From: Pseudonocardia autotrophica
GTDB lineage: Bacteria > Actinomycetota > Actinomycetes > Mycobacteriales > Pseudonocardiaceae
Length of the DNA stretch: 64,000 nucleotides
Reading direction: 5' to 3'
NCBI RefSeq assembly: GCF_003945385.1
Contig: NZ_AP018920.1
Location: 2,418,001 to 2,482,000 of the forward strand
Shown here: positions 53,439 through 62,680 of the stretch, piece by piece
Position numbering within the stretch: the stretch's first letter is position 1
Layout: each line of letters starts with the position of its first letter
Position numbers and translations under genes: made by a program
The notes under the pieces: model-generated
The model's database searches: none
Seen by the model: only the letters and a program-made list of their open reading frames with translations
Told to the model about the DNA's origin: nothing

Positions 53439-55814
53439 ATGCCTGGTTCGATCCTCGGAACATCGGTCCGTCGCGTCGAGGACGCCGACCTCATCACCGG
53501 CCGCAGCACCTATGTGGGGAACCTGCGCCGGGAGTCGCTCTCGCACGTCGTCTTCGTCCGCTCGCCACTGGCGCACGCCCTGGTCACCGGCATCGACACC
53601 AGCGCCGCCGCGGCAGCGCCCGGAGTGCTCGCCGTCTACACCGCAGCCGATCTCGAGCTGCCCGCGCACCACGGTCTGATGGTGCTGAACCCGCAGACCC
53701 CGCGCCCCCCGCTGGCGACCGACCGGGTCCGGTTCGTCGGCGAGGCGGTCGCGCTGGTCGTCGCCGACAGCCGCGCTGCCGCGGTGGACGCGGCCGAGCT
53801 GGTCGAGGTCGACTACGACCCACTGCCCGCCGTCACCGATCCGGAGGCCGCGCTGGCCGACGGCGCCGAGCTGCAGTTCCCGGAGCTGGGCAGCAACCTC
53901 GCGGGCGGTGAGCGCGGTCCCGGCCCGGACCCGCTCGACGGCGCCGAGATCGTCGTCCGGGCCCGGATGGAGAACCAGCGGGTGGCCGCCGTGCCGCTGG
54001 AGGGCAACGCGATCGCCGTCGAACCCGGTGGCCCCGGCGACGAGTTCGCGCTCACCGTGCACGTCTCCACCCAGATGCCGCACGGTTTCCGCGCTCAGCT
54101 CGCCGGGCTGCTCGGACTGGAGCCCGGCGACGTCCGGGTGATCGCGCCGCACGTCGGCGGCGGGTTCGGCGCCAAGGCGGGTGTGCTCGCCGAGCACACC
54201 GCGACCGTCGTCGCCGCCCGTGCCCTCGGGCGTCCGCTGACCTGGGTGGAGACCCGCTCGGAGAACCTGGTCTCGATGCCGCACGGCCGCGGCCAGGTCG
54301 GGTACTACGAGCTGGGGCTCACCCGGGACGGCCGGATGACCGGCCTGCGCGCCCGGGTGATCGGCGACTCCGGCGCGTACGCCGGGTTCGGCGGTGCGCT
54401 GCCGCTGCGGACCACCTACCTGATGGCGACCGGGGTCTACGACATCCCGGTGCTGCGCTACGACGCCGTCGCCGCGCTGACCAACACCACACCGATGGGC
54501 GCGTTCCGCGGCGCCGGCCGTCCGGAGGCCGCCGCGCACCTGGAACGGCTGGTCGACGTGGCCGCCGCCGAGCTGGGGATGGACCCGGTGGAGCTGCGCC
54601 GGCGCAACCTGCTCGATCCCGCCGCCTTCCCGCACACCACGCCGACCGGGGCGACCTACGACGTCGGCGACTACGACCTGCCGCTGCGCGAGGCCCTGCG
54701 GATCGCCGGCTACGAAGAGCTGCGCGTCGAGCAGGCACGCCGCCGGGCGGCCGGCGACCCGGTCCGGCTCGGCATCGGCATCGCCGCCTACGTCGAGGTC
54801 ACCGCGGGTGGCGGTGGCGGCGAGTACGGCTCGGTGACCGTGCACGACGACGGGACCGCCACCGTGTCCGCCGGTACCTCGGCGCACGGCCAGGGGCACG
54901 CGACGTCGTTCTCGATGCTGGTCGCCGACCGGCTCGGCATCCCGCTGGAGAGCATCCGGTACGTGCAGTCGGACACCGCGCTCGTGCCACGCGGCGCGGG
55001 TACCGGCGGGTCGCGCTCGCTGCAGCTGGGCGGCACCGCCGTCGCCGAGGCCGCGCACGAGCTGTACGAGCGGGCCCGCAAGCTCGCCGCCGCCCTGCTG
55101 GAGGCCTCCGCCGACGACGTCGAGATCACCGACGACGGACGGTTCGGCGTCGCCGGCGTGCCGGGCGGCCCGACCGTCGGCTGGAGCGACGTGCACCGGC
55201 AGGCCGTGCTGACGGGGGAGGAGCTGCACGTCGGCCTGGACTCCCAGCAGGACGGGGCGACGTTCCCGTTCGGCGCGCACGTCTCGGTCGTCGAGGTCGA
55301 CACCGACACCGGGCGGGTCACCCCGTTGCGGCACATCGCCGTGGACGACTGTGGCCGGATCCTCAATCCGCTGCTGGTCGAGGGTCAGCAGCACGGTGGC
55401 CTGGCCCAGGGGATCGCGCAGGCGCTGTACGAGCAGGTCCTGTTCGACGACGAGGGCCAGCCGATGACCTCCAGCCTGGCCGCCTACACGGTGCCGACCG
55501 CGGCCGACATGTTCGGCTTCGAGGTGGCCACCACCGAGACCCCGACCCCGCTGAACTCGCTGGGCGCCAAGGGGATCGGCGAGTCCGCGACGATCGGCTC
55601 GACGCCCGCGGTGCAGAACGCGGTGGTCGACGCGCTGGCCGATCTCGGGGTTCGGCACATCGACCTCCCGTGCACCCCGGAGCGGGTGTGGCGGGCCGTC
55701 GCCGCCGCCCGCTCCGGTACCCCTCAGGACGCCTGGCGGGAGCCGCCCGCGGTGTTCGCCGATCTCCCGGTCCGCGGCGGGGAGGCCGCCGACGACGAGG
55801 CCGGCGCCATCTGA
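53439..55814 (+). CDS. Xanthine dehydrogenase/aldehyde oxidase-family molybdenum-binding subunit (orphan)
   Basis: 791 residues. The substrate domain begins [17 protein letters not shown]. Mo-cofactor segments include [10 protein letters not shown] (~237), the active-site loop [12 protein letters not shown] (~353) and [19 protein letters not shown] with the catalytic Glu. The AFRGAGR loop lacks the Cys of form I CO dehydrogenase and matches form II/aldehyde- or purine-type enzymes. Normally it pairs with an FAD subunit and a 2Fe-2S subunit, but neither is adjacent, so partners must be encoded elsewhere. It would hydroxylate a carbon using water. No ribosome site; possibly leaderless. A hairpin terminator follows directly. 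Confidence 0.92.
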   Translation: MPGSILGTSVRRVEDADLITGRSTYVGNLRRESLSHVVFVRSPLAHALVTGIDTSAAAAAPGVLAVYTAADLELPAHHGLMVLNPQTPRPPLATDRVRFVGEAVALVVADSRAAAVDAAELVEVDYDPLPAVTDPEAALADGAELQFPELGSNLAGGERGPGPDPLDGAEIVVRARMENQRVAAVPLEGNAIAVEPGGPGDEFALTVHVSTQMPHGFRAQLAGLLGLEPGDVRVIAPHVGGGFGAKAGVLAEHTATVVAARALGRPLTWVETRSENLVSMPHGRGQVGYYELGLTRDGRMTGLRARVIGDSGAYAGFGGALPLRTTYLMATGVYDIPVLRYDAVAALTNTTPMGAFRGAGRPEAAAHLERLVDVAAAELGMDPVELRRRNLLDPAAFPHTTPTGATYDVGDYDLPLREALRIAGYEELRVEQARRRAAGDPVRLGIGIAAYVEVTAGGGGGEYGSVTVHDDGTATVSAGTSAHGQGHATSFSMLVADRLGIPLESIRYVQSDTALVPRGAGTGGSRSLQLGGTAVAEAAHELYERARKLAAALLEASADDVEITDDGRFGVAGVPGGPTVGWSDVHRQAVLTGEELHVGLDSQQDGATFPFGAHVSVVEVDTDTGRVTPLRHIAVDDCGRILNPLLVEGQQHGGLAQGIAQALYEQVLFDDEGQPMTSSLAAYTVPTAADMFGFEVATTETPTPLNSLGAKGIGESATIGSTPAVQNAVVDALADLGVRHIDLPCTPERVWRAVAAARSGTPQDAWREPPAVFADLPVRGGEAADDEAGAI

Positions 55815-55817
55815 GCG

Positions 55818-55854
55818 CTCCGGCGACCCCACCCCCTCGGTGGGGTCGCCGGAG
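55818..55854. terminator. Terminator hairpin after molybdenum-hydroxylase gene
   Basis: A perfect 14-bp stem, CTCCGGCGACCCCA (55818-55831) with its complement at 55841-55854, and a 9-nt loop, starting 4 nt after the stop. It separates this gene from the FAH gene 120 bp downstream, so they are probably separate transcripts. Confidence 0.8.
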
Positions 55855-55934
55855 GCGGTGCCGCAGACTCTGATCCGGACGCGGGCGGCTCGGCCGCCGG
55901 CACCGCCGACGGACTCACTGGAGGGACCCGCACG

Positions 55935-56774
55935 ATGAGGCTCGCGACGATCCGGACCGCGACCGGGCACCGGGCGGTGCGAATCGACGGCGACACCGCC
56001 GTCGAGACGGGGGAAGCAGACCTCCGCGCGCTGCTGGAGCGTCCGGACTGGTTCGAGCACGCCGCCGGTGCGGCCGGTCCGGTGCACGACGCCGCCGGCC
56101 TGGACCACGCGCCGCTCGTCCCGAGCCCGGAGAAGATCATCTGTGTCGGGCTGAACTACCGCGACCACGTGTTGGAGATGGGCAACGAGCTGCCCGAGTA
56201 CCCGACGATCTTCGGCAAGTTCGCACCCGCGCTGATCGGTGCCCGGGACGAGATCGAACTGCCCGCCGAGTCCGACCGGGTCGACTACGAGGCCGAGCTG
56301 ACCGTCGTCATCGGGCAGTCGGTCCGGCACGCCGATCCGGCGGCGGCCCGGGCCGCGATCGCCGGCTACACGGTGCTCAACGACGTCAGCATGCGCGACT
56401 ACCAGCGGCGCACCAAGCAGTTCCTGCAGGGCAAGACCTGGGAGCACTCCACCCCGCTGGGCCCCGAGCTGGTCACCCCGGACGAGCTGCCCGCCGACCC
56501 GGCGGACGGCGGCGTGCTGCGCATCCGGTCGGAGCTGGCCGGCGAGATCATGCAGGACTCGACCACCGACCAGCTGGTGTTCGGCGTCGTCGACCTGGTC
56601 GTGTACCTCTCCACGATTCTCACCCTCAATCCCGGCGACGTCATCGCCACCGGCACCCCCGGCGGCGTCGGCGACGCCCGTAAGCCGCCGCGTTACCTGA
56701 CCGACGGCTGCGAGATCGTCACTGCGGTGGACGGGGTCGGCGAGTGCCGCAACGTCTGCCGGTCCGTGCGGTGA
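55935..56774 (+). CDS. FAH-family hydrolase (fumarylpyruvate hydrolase candidate)
   Basis: 279 residues. The metal-binding FAH fold has [27 protein letters not shown], the acidic ligands in [32 protein letters not shown] (20 residues, ~154) and the closing [17 protein letters not shown]. Members hydrolyse fumarylpyruvate, fumarylacetoacetate or acylpyruvates. The 4-nt overlap with a mycothiol-dependent maleylpyruvate isomerase gene points to fumarylpyruvate (giving fumarate plus pyruvate). A GGAGGG site precedes the ATG. No gentisate 1,2-dioxygenase is in the window. Confidence 0.9.
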   Translation: MRLATIRTATGHRAVRIDGDTAVETGEADLRALLERPDWFEHAAGAAGPVHDAAGLDHAPLVPSPEKIICVGLNYRDHVLEMGNELPEYPTIFGKFAPALIGARDEIELPAESDRVDYEAELTVVIGQSVRHADPAAARAAIAGYTVLNDVSMRDYQRRTKQFLQGKTWEHSTPLGPELVTPDELPADPADGGVLRIRSELAGEIMQDSTTDQLVFGVVDLVVYLSTILTLNPGDVIATGTPGGVGDARKPPRYLTDGCEIVTAVDGVGECRNVCRSVR

Positions 56775-57547
56775 GCGGGGCCCCACCCGCCGCAGAGATC
56801 ACCGTCCCGCCACCGCTCGCCGACTCGCTGGCCTGGGCCGGTGACGGCCAGGCGCATCTGCGCGGCCTGATGACCCGGATGGGCGGCGAGGCGTTCACCG
56901 CGCCGTCGCTGCTCACCGGCTGGACCCGGGCGCACGTGCTCACCCACGTCGCCCGCAACGCCGACGCGATGTGCAATCTGCTGACCTGGGCACGCACCGG
57001 CACCGAGACGCCCGCCTACCGCAGCCCGCAGGCGCGCGACGCCGACATCGCCGCGGGCGCAGCGCGCGGCCCCGACGAGATCCGGGCCGATGTCGTCGCC
57101 TCGTCCGACCGGCTGGCCGACGTCGTCCGGGCGATGCCGGCGCGGTCCTGGTCGGCCCGCGTCCGCACCGCACAGGGCGTCGAGATCCCGGTCACGGCGG
57201 TGCCGTGGCTGCGGGCCAGGGAGGTGTGGATCCACGCCGTCGATCTCGACGTCGGGGCGTCGTTCGCGGACCTGCCGATCCCGATGCGCCAGGTGCTGGT
57301 GGCCGACGTCGTGGCACATCTCGAGCGCAGTCCCGGCTGCCCGCACGTCCGGCTGGAGGAGTCGCGTACCGGCCAGGTGCTCGAGTTCGGGCCAGGGCCC
57401 GCACTCGACGGATCGGCTCTCGCCGATCTCGGGACGATCCGTGGCCGCGGCCCGGATCTCGTCGCCTGGGTGCTCGGGCGGCCGTTCGGCAAGGGACTGC
57501 GGGACGCCGAGGGCAACCTGCCCGGACCGCTGCCGTCGTGGCTGTGA
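56771..57547 (+). CDS. Mycothiol-dependent maleylpyruvate isomerase-family protein
   Basis: 258 residues of the DinB-like MDMPI family: [21 protein letters not shown] near residue 45 (metal His in VLTHVA) and [15 protein letters not shown] near 155 (Glu and His ligands, REVWIH). A C-terminal SCP-like domain (~185-250) is present. The characterised C. glutamicum enzyme isomerises maleylpyruvate to fumarylpyruvate with mycothiol. The GTG start overlaps the FAH stop as GTGA (56771-56774), indicating translational coupling and supporting consecutive steps. The protein ends 4 nt from the convergent Cys-rich gene. Confidence 0.88.
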   Translation: MSGAPPAAEITVPPPLADSLAWAGDGQAHLRGLMTRMGGEAFTAPSLLTGWTRAHVLTHVARNADAMCNLLTWARTGTETPAYRSPQARDADIAAGAARGPDEIRADVVASSDRLADVVRAMPARSWSARVRTAQGVEIPVTAVPWLRAREVWIHAVDLDVGASFADLPIPMRQVLVADVVAHLERSPGCPHVRLEESRTGQVLEFGPGPALDGSALADLGTIRGRGPDLVAWVLGRPFGKGLRDAEGNLPGPLPSWL

Positions 57548-57551
57548 GGGC

Positions 57552-58322
57552 TCAGTCCCGGCCCTCCAGCTCGTCGAGCCGTGCGGTGGCCCGGCCGAGC
57601 TGACGGGCCATCTCGTCGAGCCGGGCCTGCAACAGCGCCATCTCCGCGGTGAGCACCGCGACCGCCCCGGCCGTCGCGAGCGGGTCGCCCTCGATCGGGT
57701 CCCGCCCCCCGAACGCCGAGTCGTCCAGCAGGCGATCGGCCTCGCCGCCGCGCGCGCCGACCGGGGTCAGCGGGCCCGCCGGGACCTCCTCGGGCAGCAG
57801 CTCGATCTCGGCCAGCCGGGCGAACCGGTCCGGGGTCAGCACCGGCCGGGCACCCGCGCAGCGGGCACAGACCGGTTCGAGCCGGCGCCAGCCCCGCTGG
57901 CCGGCACCGGTGTCGGCCAGCGCCGACACCGTCGTCCCGCACCGGCACGGCCGCATCCGGATCGCCCGGACCCGCTGCCGGGAGTAGCGAAGTCCCAGCT
58001 CGTAGCGGCGGAACCGGCCGGACACCGCGACCTCGAGCAGGATCGAGCCCTGGTGCTCCGGCGCGCAGGCCAGCTCCCGGGCGTCGGAGTCGGAGTGGAA
58101 GCAGTAGAACCCGCAGTCACACCAGCGGGACGGGCAGGCGTGCCGGCAGCCGTGCGCGCACACCGCGTCGTCGACGGTGCGGTAGACGTGCGCCCGGCCG
58201 AGGGTGACGCCGCTGAAACCGGTCCGCGTGCCGTCCGCGGACAGCATCGGGAAGGCCAGCTTGTACCCCTCCAGCGGGCCGGTCGGGTGCTCCCGCGGCG
58301 TGCGATGGAACGGACCGCGCAC
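57552..58322 (-). CDS. Cysteine-rich protein of unknown function (256 aa)
   Basis: No named family known to me. About fourteen Cys and many His lie in an N-terminal cluster (residues ~55-95: VCAHGCRHACPSRWCDCGFYC, shown in part) and a second cluster (CRCG at ~127 and CARCAG at ~152). Several zinc-ribbon-like knuckles are therefore likely. The C-terminus (~215-254) is a coiled coil (LTAEMALLQARLDEMARQLG). It is probably a zinc-binding structural or nucleic-acid protein. The GTG at 58322 lies 5 nt after the 55-aa gene, so they form an operon. Tail-to-tail with the isomerase gene. Confidence 0.7.
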   Translation of the reverse strand: MRGPFHRTPREHPTGPLEGYKLAFPMLSADGTRTGFSGVTLGRAHVYRTVDDAVCAHGCRHACPSRWCDCGFYCFHSDSDARELACAPEHQGSILLEVAVSGRFRRYELGLRYSRQRVRAIRMRPCRCGTTVSALADTGAGQRGWRRLEPVCARCAGARPVLTPDRFARLAEIELLPEEVPAGPLTPVGARGGEADRLLDDSAFGGRDPIEGDPLATAGAVAVLTAEMALLQARLDEMARQLGRATARLDELEGRD

Positions 58323-58327
58323 CTCGA

Positions 58328-58495
58328 TCAGTCCTCGCGGGACCCCGAGCGCGCCGGGTGCTCGTGATCCACCGGTGACCAGTCACCGAACTCGGGTTCG
58401 ATGGCGGTGGGCCGGGGGCCCTCCTGGGCCGCGGCGACCCGGTCGGCCTCGTGGTCCACGGCGAATCCCTCGGAGATCTTGCGGCCCAGCCTCAT
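58328..58495 (-). CDS. Small protein of 55 aa, partner of the Cys-rich gene
   Basis: Begins MRLGRKISEGFAVDHEADRV and ends in a charged, probably disordered tail (EHPARSGSRED). No family recognised, with no cysteines and no membrane segment. A near-ideal GGGAGG site 4 nt before the ATG at 58495 and a 5-nt gap to the downstream gene argue that it is real and cotranslated with it. In-frame upstream sequence lacks a better start. Confidence 0.7.
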   Translation of the reverse strand: MRLGRKISEGFAVDHEADRVAAAQEGPRPTAIEPEFGDWSPVDHEHPARSGSRED

Positions 58496-58680
58496 GATGC
58501 CTCCCGTGATCCGGGGTTCCCGGGCGGACCTCGTGTGGCCGCCGTCACCAGATTGACCCCTCCGTGTGGTGTTGTCCAGGGCGGAACGGGTGAGCACATC
58601 CGGTTCGGATCACATCCGGACGGCCGCCGGGCGCCGGTAGGCTCACTCAGCGTTCATGACGGTCGAACCGGGGGTGATCG

Positions 58681-59832
58681 GTGCGGGGGCCGGCGCGGTA
58701 CGGCATCGAGCACGAGCTGGCCCTGCTGCGGGCGGACGGCTCGCTCGCGGACTTCGCGACGCTGAGCCACGCCGAGGTCGCGGCCGTCGTCGACGAGCTG
58801 CCCGAGCTCCCCGACGGCCAGCGCGACCTGCGGATCGGCGATGCCGGGATCCGTCGCAAGCACTGGTACGCCGAGGGCTACGAGCGGCTCGACGAGCACG
58901 GCGGGCTGTGGCGGTTCGACCCGAAGGGCATCGAGATCCGCACCGCCGTGCACGACTCGGTGGAGGCCGCCGAGTCCGCGCTGTGTGCCGACGCCCGGCT
59001 GCTCGCCGAGGTCGCGGCCCGGCACGAACTGCGACCGGTCGCGCTCGGTTTCCACCCGTTCCGCTCGGACTACCACCTGGATCCGCCGGCGAACGCGCAC
59101 GAGCGGGAGCTGATGGCGTCCTCGCCCGAGGAGCGGACCGCCCACCTGCACATGGTCACCTGGGGTCCGGACCTCAACCTGTCCTTCCCGGAGTCCGGCA
59201 CCGATCCGGCCGGGCTGGCCGACGCCGCCGCCAAGCTGACCTACTACAGCCCCTATCTGGTGCCGTGGTCGTTCTCGTCGCCGTTCCGCGACGGGCGCCC
59301 GTGGGGCGGCGAGTCGGCGCGGACGTCGCGGCGGACCGGGCCGCGCCCGGCCGCGCTGGCCTACCTGGAGCCGGGCGCGGCGTTGCTGCCGACCGATCCG
59401 AGCCTGACCCGGCACGCCGGCATCCCCGGCGAGATCGGGCGGATCGAGTTCAAGGCGTTCGACGCGATCGCGGCGGTGCCGGGGGAGGAGCCGGCCGACG
59501 GCGGGCTGCCGGGGCTGCCGGGCGCGCTGCTCACCCTGCTGACCGGCGTACTGCGCGACGACACCCTGACCGGGCGCCGGCGCACCCCGGACGCGCAGGC
59601 GCACCGGCGCGCCGCGCTGCGCGGCTGGTCGGACCCGGCGGTCCGGAGCGGCTCGCAGGCGGTGCTCGACGCCGCGGCGGCCGCGCTGCGCGGGGAGCCG
59701 GGCCACGGCGAGCGGCTGGAGCTGCTCCGCACGTTGCTCGCCCGCCGGGAGAACCCGGCCGCCCGGATGCTCGCCCGACACCGCGCGGGCGGCGGGATCC
59801 CCGGCGTCGTGGCCGTGCCGCACGGCGGGTAG
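58681..59832 (+). CDS. Glutamate-cysteine ligase-like carboxylate-amine ligase
   Basis: 383 residues with the GCS2-type fold start (YGIEHELALLRADGS, with GIEHE as ATP/metal-binding) and WRFDPKGIEIRTAVHDSVEAA. HLHMVTWGPDLNLSF, TYYSPYLVPWSFSSPF and the Glu in GRIEFKAFDAI follow. These enzymes join a carboxylate (often gamma-Glu) to an amine, using ATP. Actinomycetes make mycothiol with MshC instead of glutathione, so a GshA role is unlikely; EgtA-like or other gamma-glutamyl ligase chemistry is possible. The GTG start has a GGGGGTGAT site. Convergent with panB across a hairpin. Confidence 0.8.
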   Translation: MRGPARYGIEHELALLRADGSLADFATLSHAEVAAVVDELPELPDGQRDLRIGDAGIRRKHWYAEGYERLDEHGGLWRFDPKGIEIRTAVHDSVEAAESALCADARLLAEVAARHELRPVALGFHPFRSDYHLDPPANAHERELMASSPEERTAHLHMVTWGPDLNLSFPESGTDPAGLADAAAKLTYYSPYLVPWSFSSPFRDGRPWGGESARTSRRTGPRPAALAYLEPGAALLPTDPSLTRHAGIPGEIGRIEFKAFDAIAAVPGEEPADGGLPGLPGALLTLLTGVLRDDTLTGRRRTPDAQAHRRAALRGWSDPAVRSGSQAVLDAAAAALRGEPGHGERLELLRTLLARRENPAARMLARHRAGGGIPGVVAVPHGG

Positions 59833-59841
59833 CACCGCGCG

Positions 59842-59885
59842 CCGGCCGGGTGTGCCGGACCCGGGGTCTGAGCACACCCGGCCGG
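59842..59885. terminator. Bidirectional terminator between ligase gene and panB
   Basis: A perfect 14-bp stem, CCGGCCGGGTGTGC (59842-59855) with its complement (59872-59885), and a 16-nt loop, between convergent genes ending at 59832 and 59892. Confidence 0.8.
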
Positions 59886-59891
59886 GCGTGC

Positions 59892-60746
59892 TCAGTGGTA
59901 GCTGTGCTCCTCGGCCGGGTACTCGCCGTCGCGCACCTCGGCGGCGAACGCGGCGGCCGCGTCGTGCAGCACCCCGCCCACGTCGGCGTAGCGGCGCACG
60001 AAGCGCGGCACCTTCCCGCGGTTCATCCCGGCCATGTCGGACCAGACGAGCACCTGGGCGTCGCACTCCGGGCCGGCGCCGATCCCGACGGTCGGGATCC
60101 GCAGCTCCGCGGTGACCCGCTTCGCCACGTCGGCGGGCACCATCTCCAGCACGACGGCGAACGCGCCCGCCTCCTGCAGCGCCAGCGCGTCCTCGACGAG
60201 CCGGTCGGCGCCGTCGCCGCGGCCCTGGATCCGGAACCCGCCCAGCGCGTGCTCGCTCTGCGGGGTGAAGCCCAGGTGTGCCATCACCGGGACGCCGGAC
60301 GCGGTCAGCGCCTCGACCTGCGGTGCGAACCGGGCGCCGCCCTCCAGCTTCACCGCGTGCGCGCCGGCCTCCTTCATGAACCGGAACGCCGTCTCCTGGG
60401 CCTGGGCGGGGGAGACCTGGTAGCTGCCGAAGGGCAGGTCCGCCACGACCAGCGCACTGCGCGCCCCGCGCACCACGGCCCGGGTCAGCGGGAGCAGCTC
60501 GTCCACCGTGACCGGGATGGTGTTGTCGTGGCCGAAGACGTTGTTGCCCGCCGAGTCGCCGACCAGCAGCACCGGGATACCGGCGTCGTCGAAGATCTCG
60601 GCGGTGTAGACGTCGTAGGCCGTCAGCATCGGCCAGCGCCTGCCCTCCTGCTTCCACTGCAGCAGGTGGTGCACGCGGGTGCGCTTCGGCGGTGCCGCCG
60701 GGGCCCGGTAGGGCGCGGTGACCTCGCCGTTGTCCTGTGTGCTCAT
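59892..60746 (-). CDS. panB: 3-methyl-2-oxobutanoate hydroxymethyltransferase PanB
   Basis: 284 residues. TIM-barrel motifs of Pan[18 protein letters not shown], the Mg-binding Asp in [28 protein letters not shown], and the catalytic Glu region [10 protein letters not shown] with [17 protein letters not shown]. It transfers a hydroxymethyl group from 5,10-methylene-THF to 2-oxoisovalerate, the first pantothenate step. The ATG at 60746 (MSTQDNGEV) has an AAGGAG site. Divergent from the Hip1-like gene across 200 bp; the order panB, Hip1-like, glnA2 is the same as in M. tuberculosis. Confidence 0.96.
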   Translation of the reverse strand: MSTQDNGEVTAPYRAPAAPPKRTRVHHLLQWKQEGRRWPMLTAYDVYTAEIFDDAGIPVLLVGDSAGNNVFGHDNTIPVTVDELLPLTRAVVRGARSALVVADLPFGSYQVSPAQAQETAFRFMKEAGAHAVKLEGGARFAPQVEALTASGVPVMAHLGFTPQSEHALGGFRIQGRGDGADRLVEDALALQEAGAFAVVLEMVPADVAKRVTAELRIPTVGIGAGPECDAQVLVWSDMAGMNRGKVPRFVRRYADVGGVLHDAAAAFAAEVRDGEYPAEEHSYH

Positions 60747-60946
60747 CGGTGAGCTCCTTCCGTCCTCGAGGCCCGTGCTGATCACGGGTCCCCGGGTTCG
60801 CCGTCGATGGCTGGTTCCAGGGTGGCAGCGTCGGCGAACGGCCGGGCCCGGGTGTGGGAACGCTCACCCGATGCCGGCCGCAGCGCGCCGCCGGTACCGC
60901 CGGTGCCGCGTCGGTGACCGTCGGAGGTCGATGGCATGCTCCGGAG

Positions 60947-62587
60947 ATGCTCCCCCGAATGCTGCGCTCCCGGGTCGGCGGACCCACGTCACGATCGCGC
61001 CCCGGGGCGCTGCCGGCCCGGCGGCGCGGGCGGGCGGCGGGGGTCGCGACGCTCGGGGTGGCCGTGCTGGTGCTGGTCGGGGCGTGTGCGAGCGCAGGCA
61101 CGACCGATGAGGCGCAGGCCCCGGAGCAGCCGCAGGAGCTCGCTCAGTTCTACGACCAGGAGCTCAGCTGGGGCCCGTGCGCCGACTACGCGCCGACCTC
61201 GGAGGACACTGCGGCCTACGCCGATCCGGAGCTCGACTGCACCCGGGTCACCGTCCCGCAGGCCTACGCCGAGCCCGACGGCGAGACGATGCAGATCGCG
61301 CTGCTGCGCAAGAAGGCCACCGGCGACAAGATCGGCTCGCTGTTCACCGATCCCGGTGGGCCCGGCGCCTCGGGCACCTCGTTCATGGCGGGCCAGGCGT
61401 CGACCTGGTCGGCGAACGGGCTGGGCGACCGGTTCGACCTGATCGGCTTCGACCCGCGCGGCACCGGCGCCAGCCTGCCGCTCATCGAGTGCCTGACCGA
61501 CCAGGAGAACGACGAGGACCGCACGAAGGTCTTCGCCGACCCCTCGCCGGAGGGCGTCGCCGCGGCCGAGGCGCACAGCCGGCAGTTCGCCGAGCGGTGC
61601 ACCGAGCGCACCGGCGCCGAAGTGCTGGCCAACGTCGGCACCCGGGACGTCGCCAAGGACATGGACATCCTGCGTGCCGTCGTCGGCGACGAGAAGATGA
61701 CCTACGCCGGGTTCTCCTACGGCACCGAGCTGGGCACCGCCTACGCCGAGGCGTTCCCGCAGAACGTGCGCGCGCTGCTGCTCGACGGTGCGGTCGACCC
61801 GACGCAGACCACGATCGAGTCGACGGTCAAGCAGAACGCCGGGTTCCAGCTCGCCTTCGACAACTTCGCGAAGGACTGCACCAGCCGGCAGAACTGCCCG
61901 CTGGGCACCGATCCGGCGCAGGCGACCGCCGCGTTCCAGACGATCATGCAGCAGCTGATCGACAACCCGGTCCCGGCCGGGGACGGCCGGATGCTGAGCT
62001 TCAACGACGCGCAGACCGGCGTCAGCCAGGCGCTCTACGTCTCCCAGCTGTGGCCCGCCCTGCAGCAGGGGATCTCGCAGGTGGCCAACGGCAACGGCGA
62101 CTTCCTGATGCAGCTCGCCGACCTCTACCACCGGCGTGACGCGCAGGGCGAGTACTCCAACATGCTGCAGGCGTTCCAGGCGATCACCTGCGTGAACCAG
62201 CCGGCGCTGACCGAGCCGGCGGAGGCGCTCGAGCTCGCCACCCAGGCGGAGGAGGCGGCGCCGTTCCGGTCCACCGGGCGCGGCCCGGTCGGCGCGCGCG
62301 ACGCCTGCGCGTTCTGGCCGGCACCGCCGACCAGCGAGCCGCACACGCCGCAGGTCGACGGGCTTCCGCCGGTCGTGGTGGTGTCGGTCACGGGTGACCC
62401 GGCCACGCCGTACCAGGCCGGGGTCGATCTGGCCGACCAGCTCGGCGGCAGCCTGATCTCGGTCAACGGCGAGCAGCACACCGCATCCCTGCAGGGAGAT
62501 CCCTGCGTGGACGGTCTCGCGATCGACTACCTGGTGAACCTGACCGTGCCCGGGGAGGGCTCCGAGTGCACCCTGATGCCGTCGTGA
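60947..62587 (+). CDS. Exported S33 serine peptidase lipoprotein (Hip1/CaeA-like tripeptidyl aminopeptidase)
   Basis: 546 residues. A signal with lipobox VGAC (C47) precedes an alpha/beta-hydrolase domain with oxyanion TDPGGPGASG, FDPRGTGAS and the nucleophile in AGFSYGTELG. A TAP_C-type C-terminal region supplies the Asp (VTGDPATPYQAG) and His (NGEQHTAS). The DPAT segment matches Hip1 D463/T466. Hip1 (Rv2224c) cleaves secreted proteins in M. tuberculosis and sits next to glnA2 and panB, as here. Start uncertain: ATG 60947 was chosen, ATG 60959 is possible, and both precede the signal. Confidence 0.9.
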   Translation: MLPRMLRSRVGGPTSRSRPGALPARRRGRAAGVATLGVAVLVLVGACASAGTTDEAQAPEQPQELAQFYDQELSWGPCADYAPTSEDTAAYADPELDCTRVTVPQAYAEPDGETMQIALLRKKATGDKIGSLFTDPGGPGASGTSFMAGQASTWSANGLGDRFDLIGFDPRGTGASLPLIECLTDQENDEDRTKVFADPSPEGVAAAEAHSRQFAERCTERTGAEVLANVGTRDVAKDMDILRAVVGDEKMTYAGFSYGTELGTAYAEAFPQNVRALLLDGAVDPTQTTIESTVKQNAGFQLAFDNFAKDCTSRQNCPLGTDPAQATAAFQTIMQQLIDNPVPAGDGRMLSFNDAQTGVSQALYVSQLWPALQQGISQVANGNGDFLMQLADLYHRRDAQGEYSNMLQAFQAITCVNQPALTEPAEALELATQAEEAAPFRSTGRGPVGARDACAFWPAPPTSEPHTPQVDGLPPVVVVSVTGDPATPYQAGVDLADQLGGSLISVNGEQHTASLQGDPCVDGLAIDYLVNLTVPGEGSECTLMPS

Positions 62588-62641
62588 CGCCGGGCCCCGG
62601 CCGGGTGGTGGTCGCCTCGCACGGCGCAACCGCACACCCCG

Positions 62642-62673
62642 GTAACTTCCGCGTAACACGGACTTCCTAGGCT
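62642..62673 (+). promoter_or_regulatory. GlnR-like box and -10 of a probable leaderless glnA2 promoter
   Basis: GTAAC (62642-62646), six bases, GTAAC (62653-62657) is an OmpR-type direct repeat with the 11-bp period of actinobacterial GlnR boxes. TAGGCT (62668-62673) is a -10 seven bases before the ATG. No ribosome site lies between, so the transcript probably begins at the ATG. The repeat covers the -35 position, typical of activation by a regulator. MtrA binds similar sequences and is an alternative. Confidence 0.6.
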
Positions 62674-62680
62674 CCGCCGC

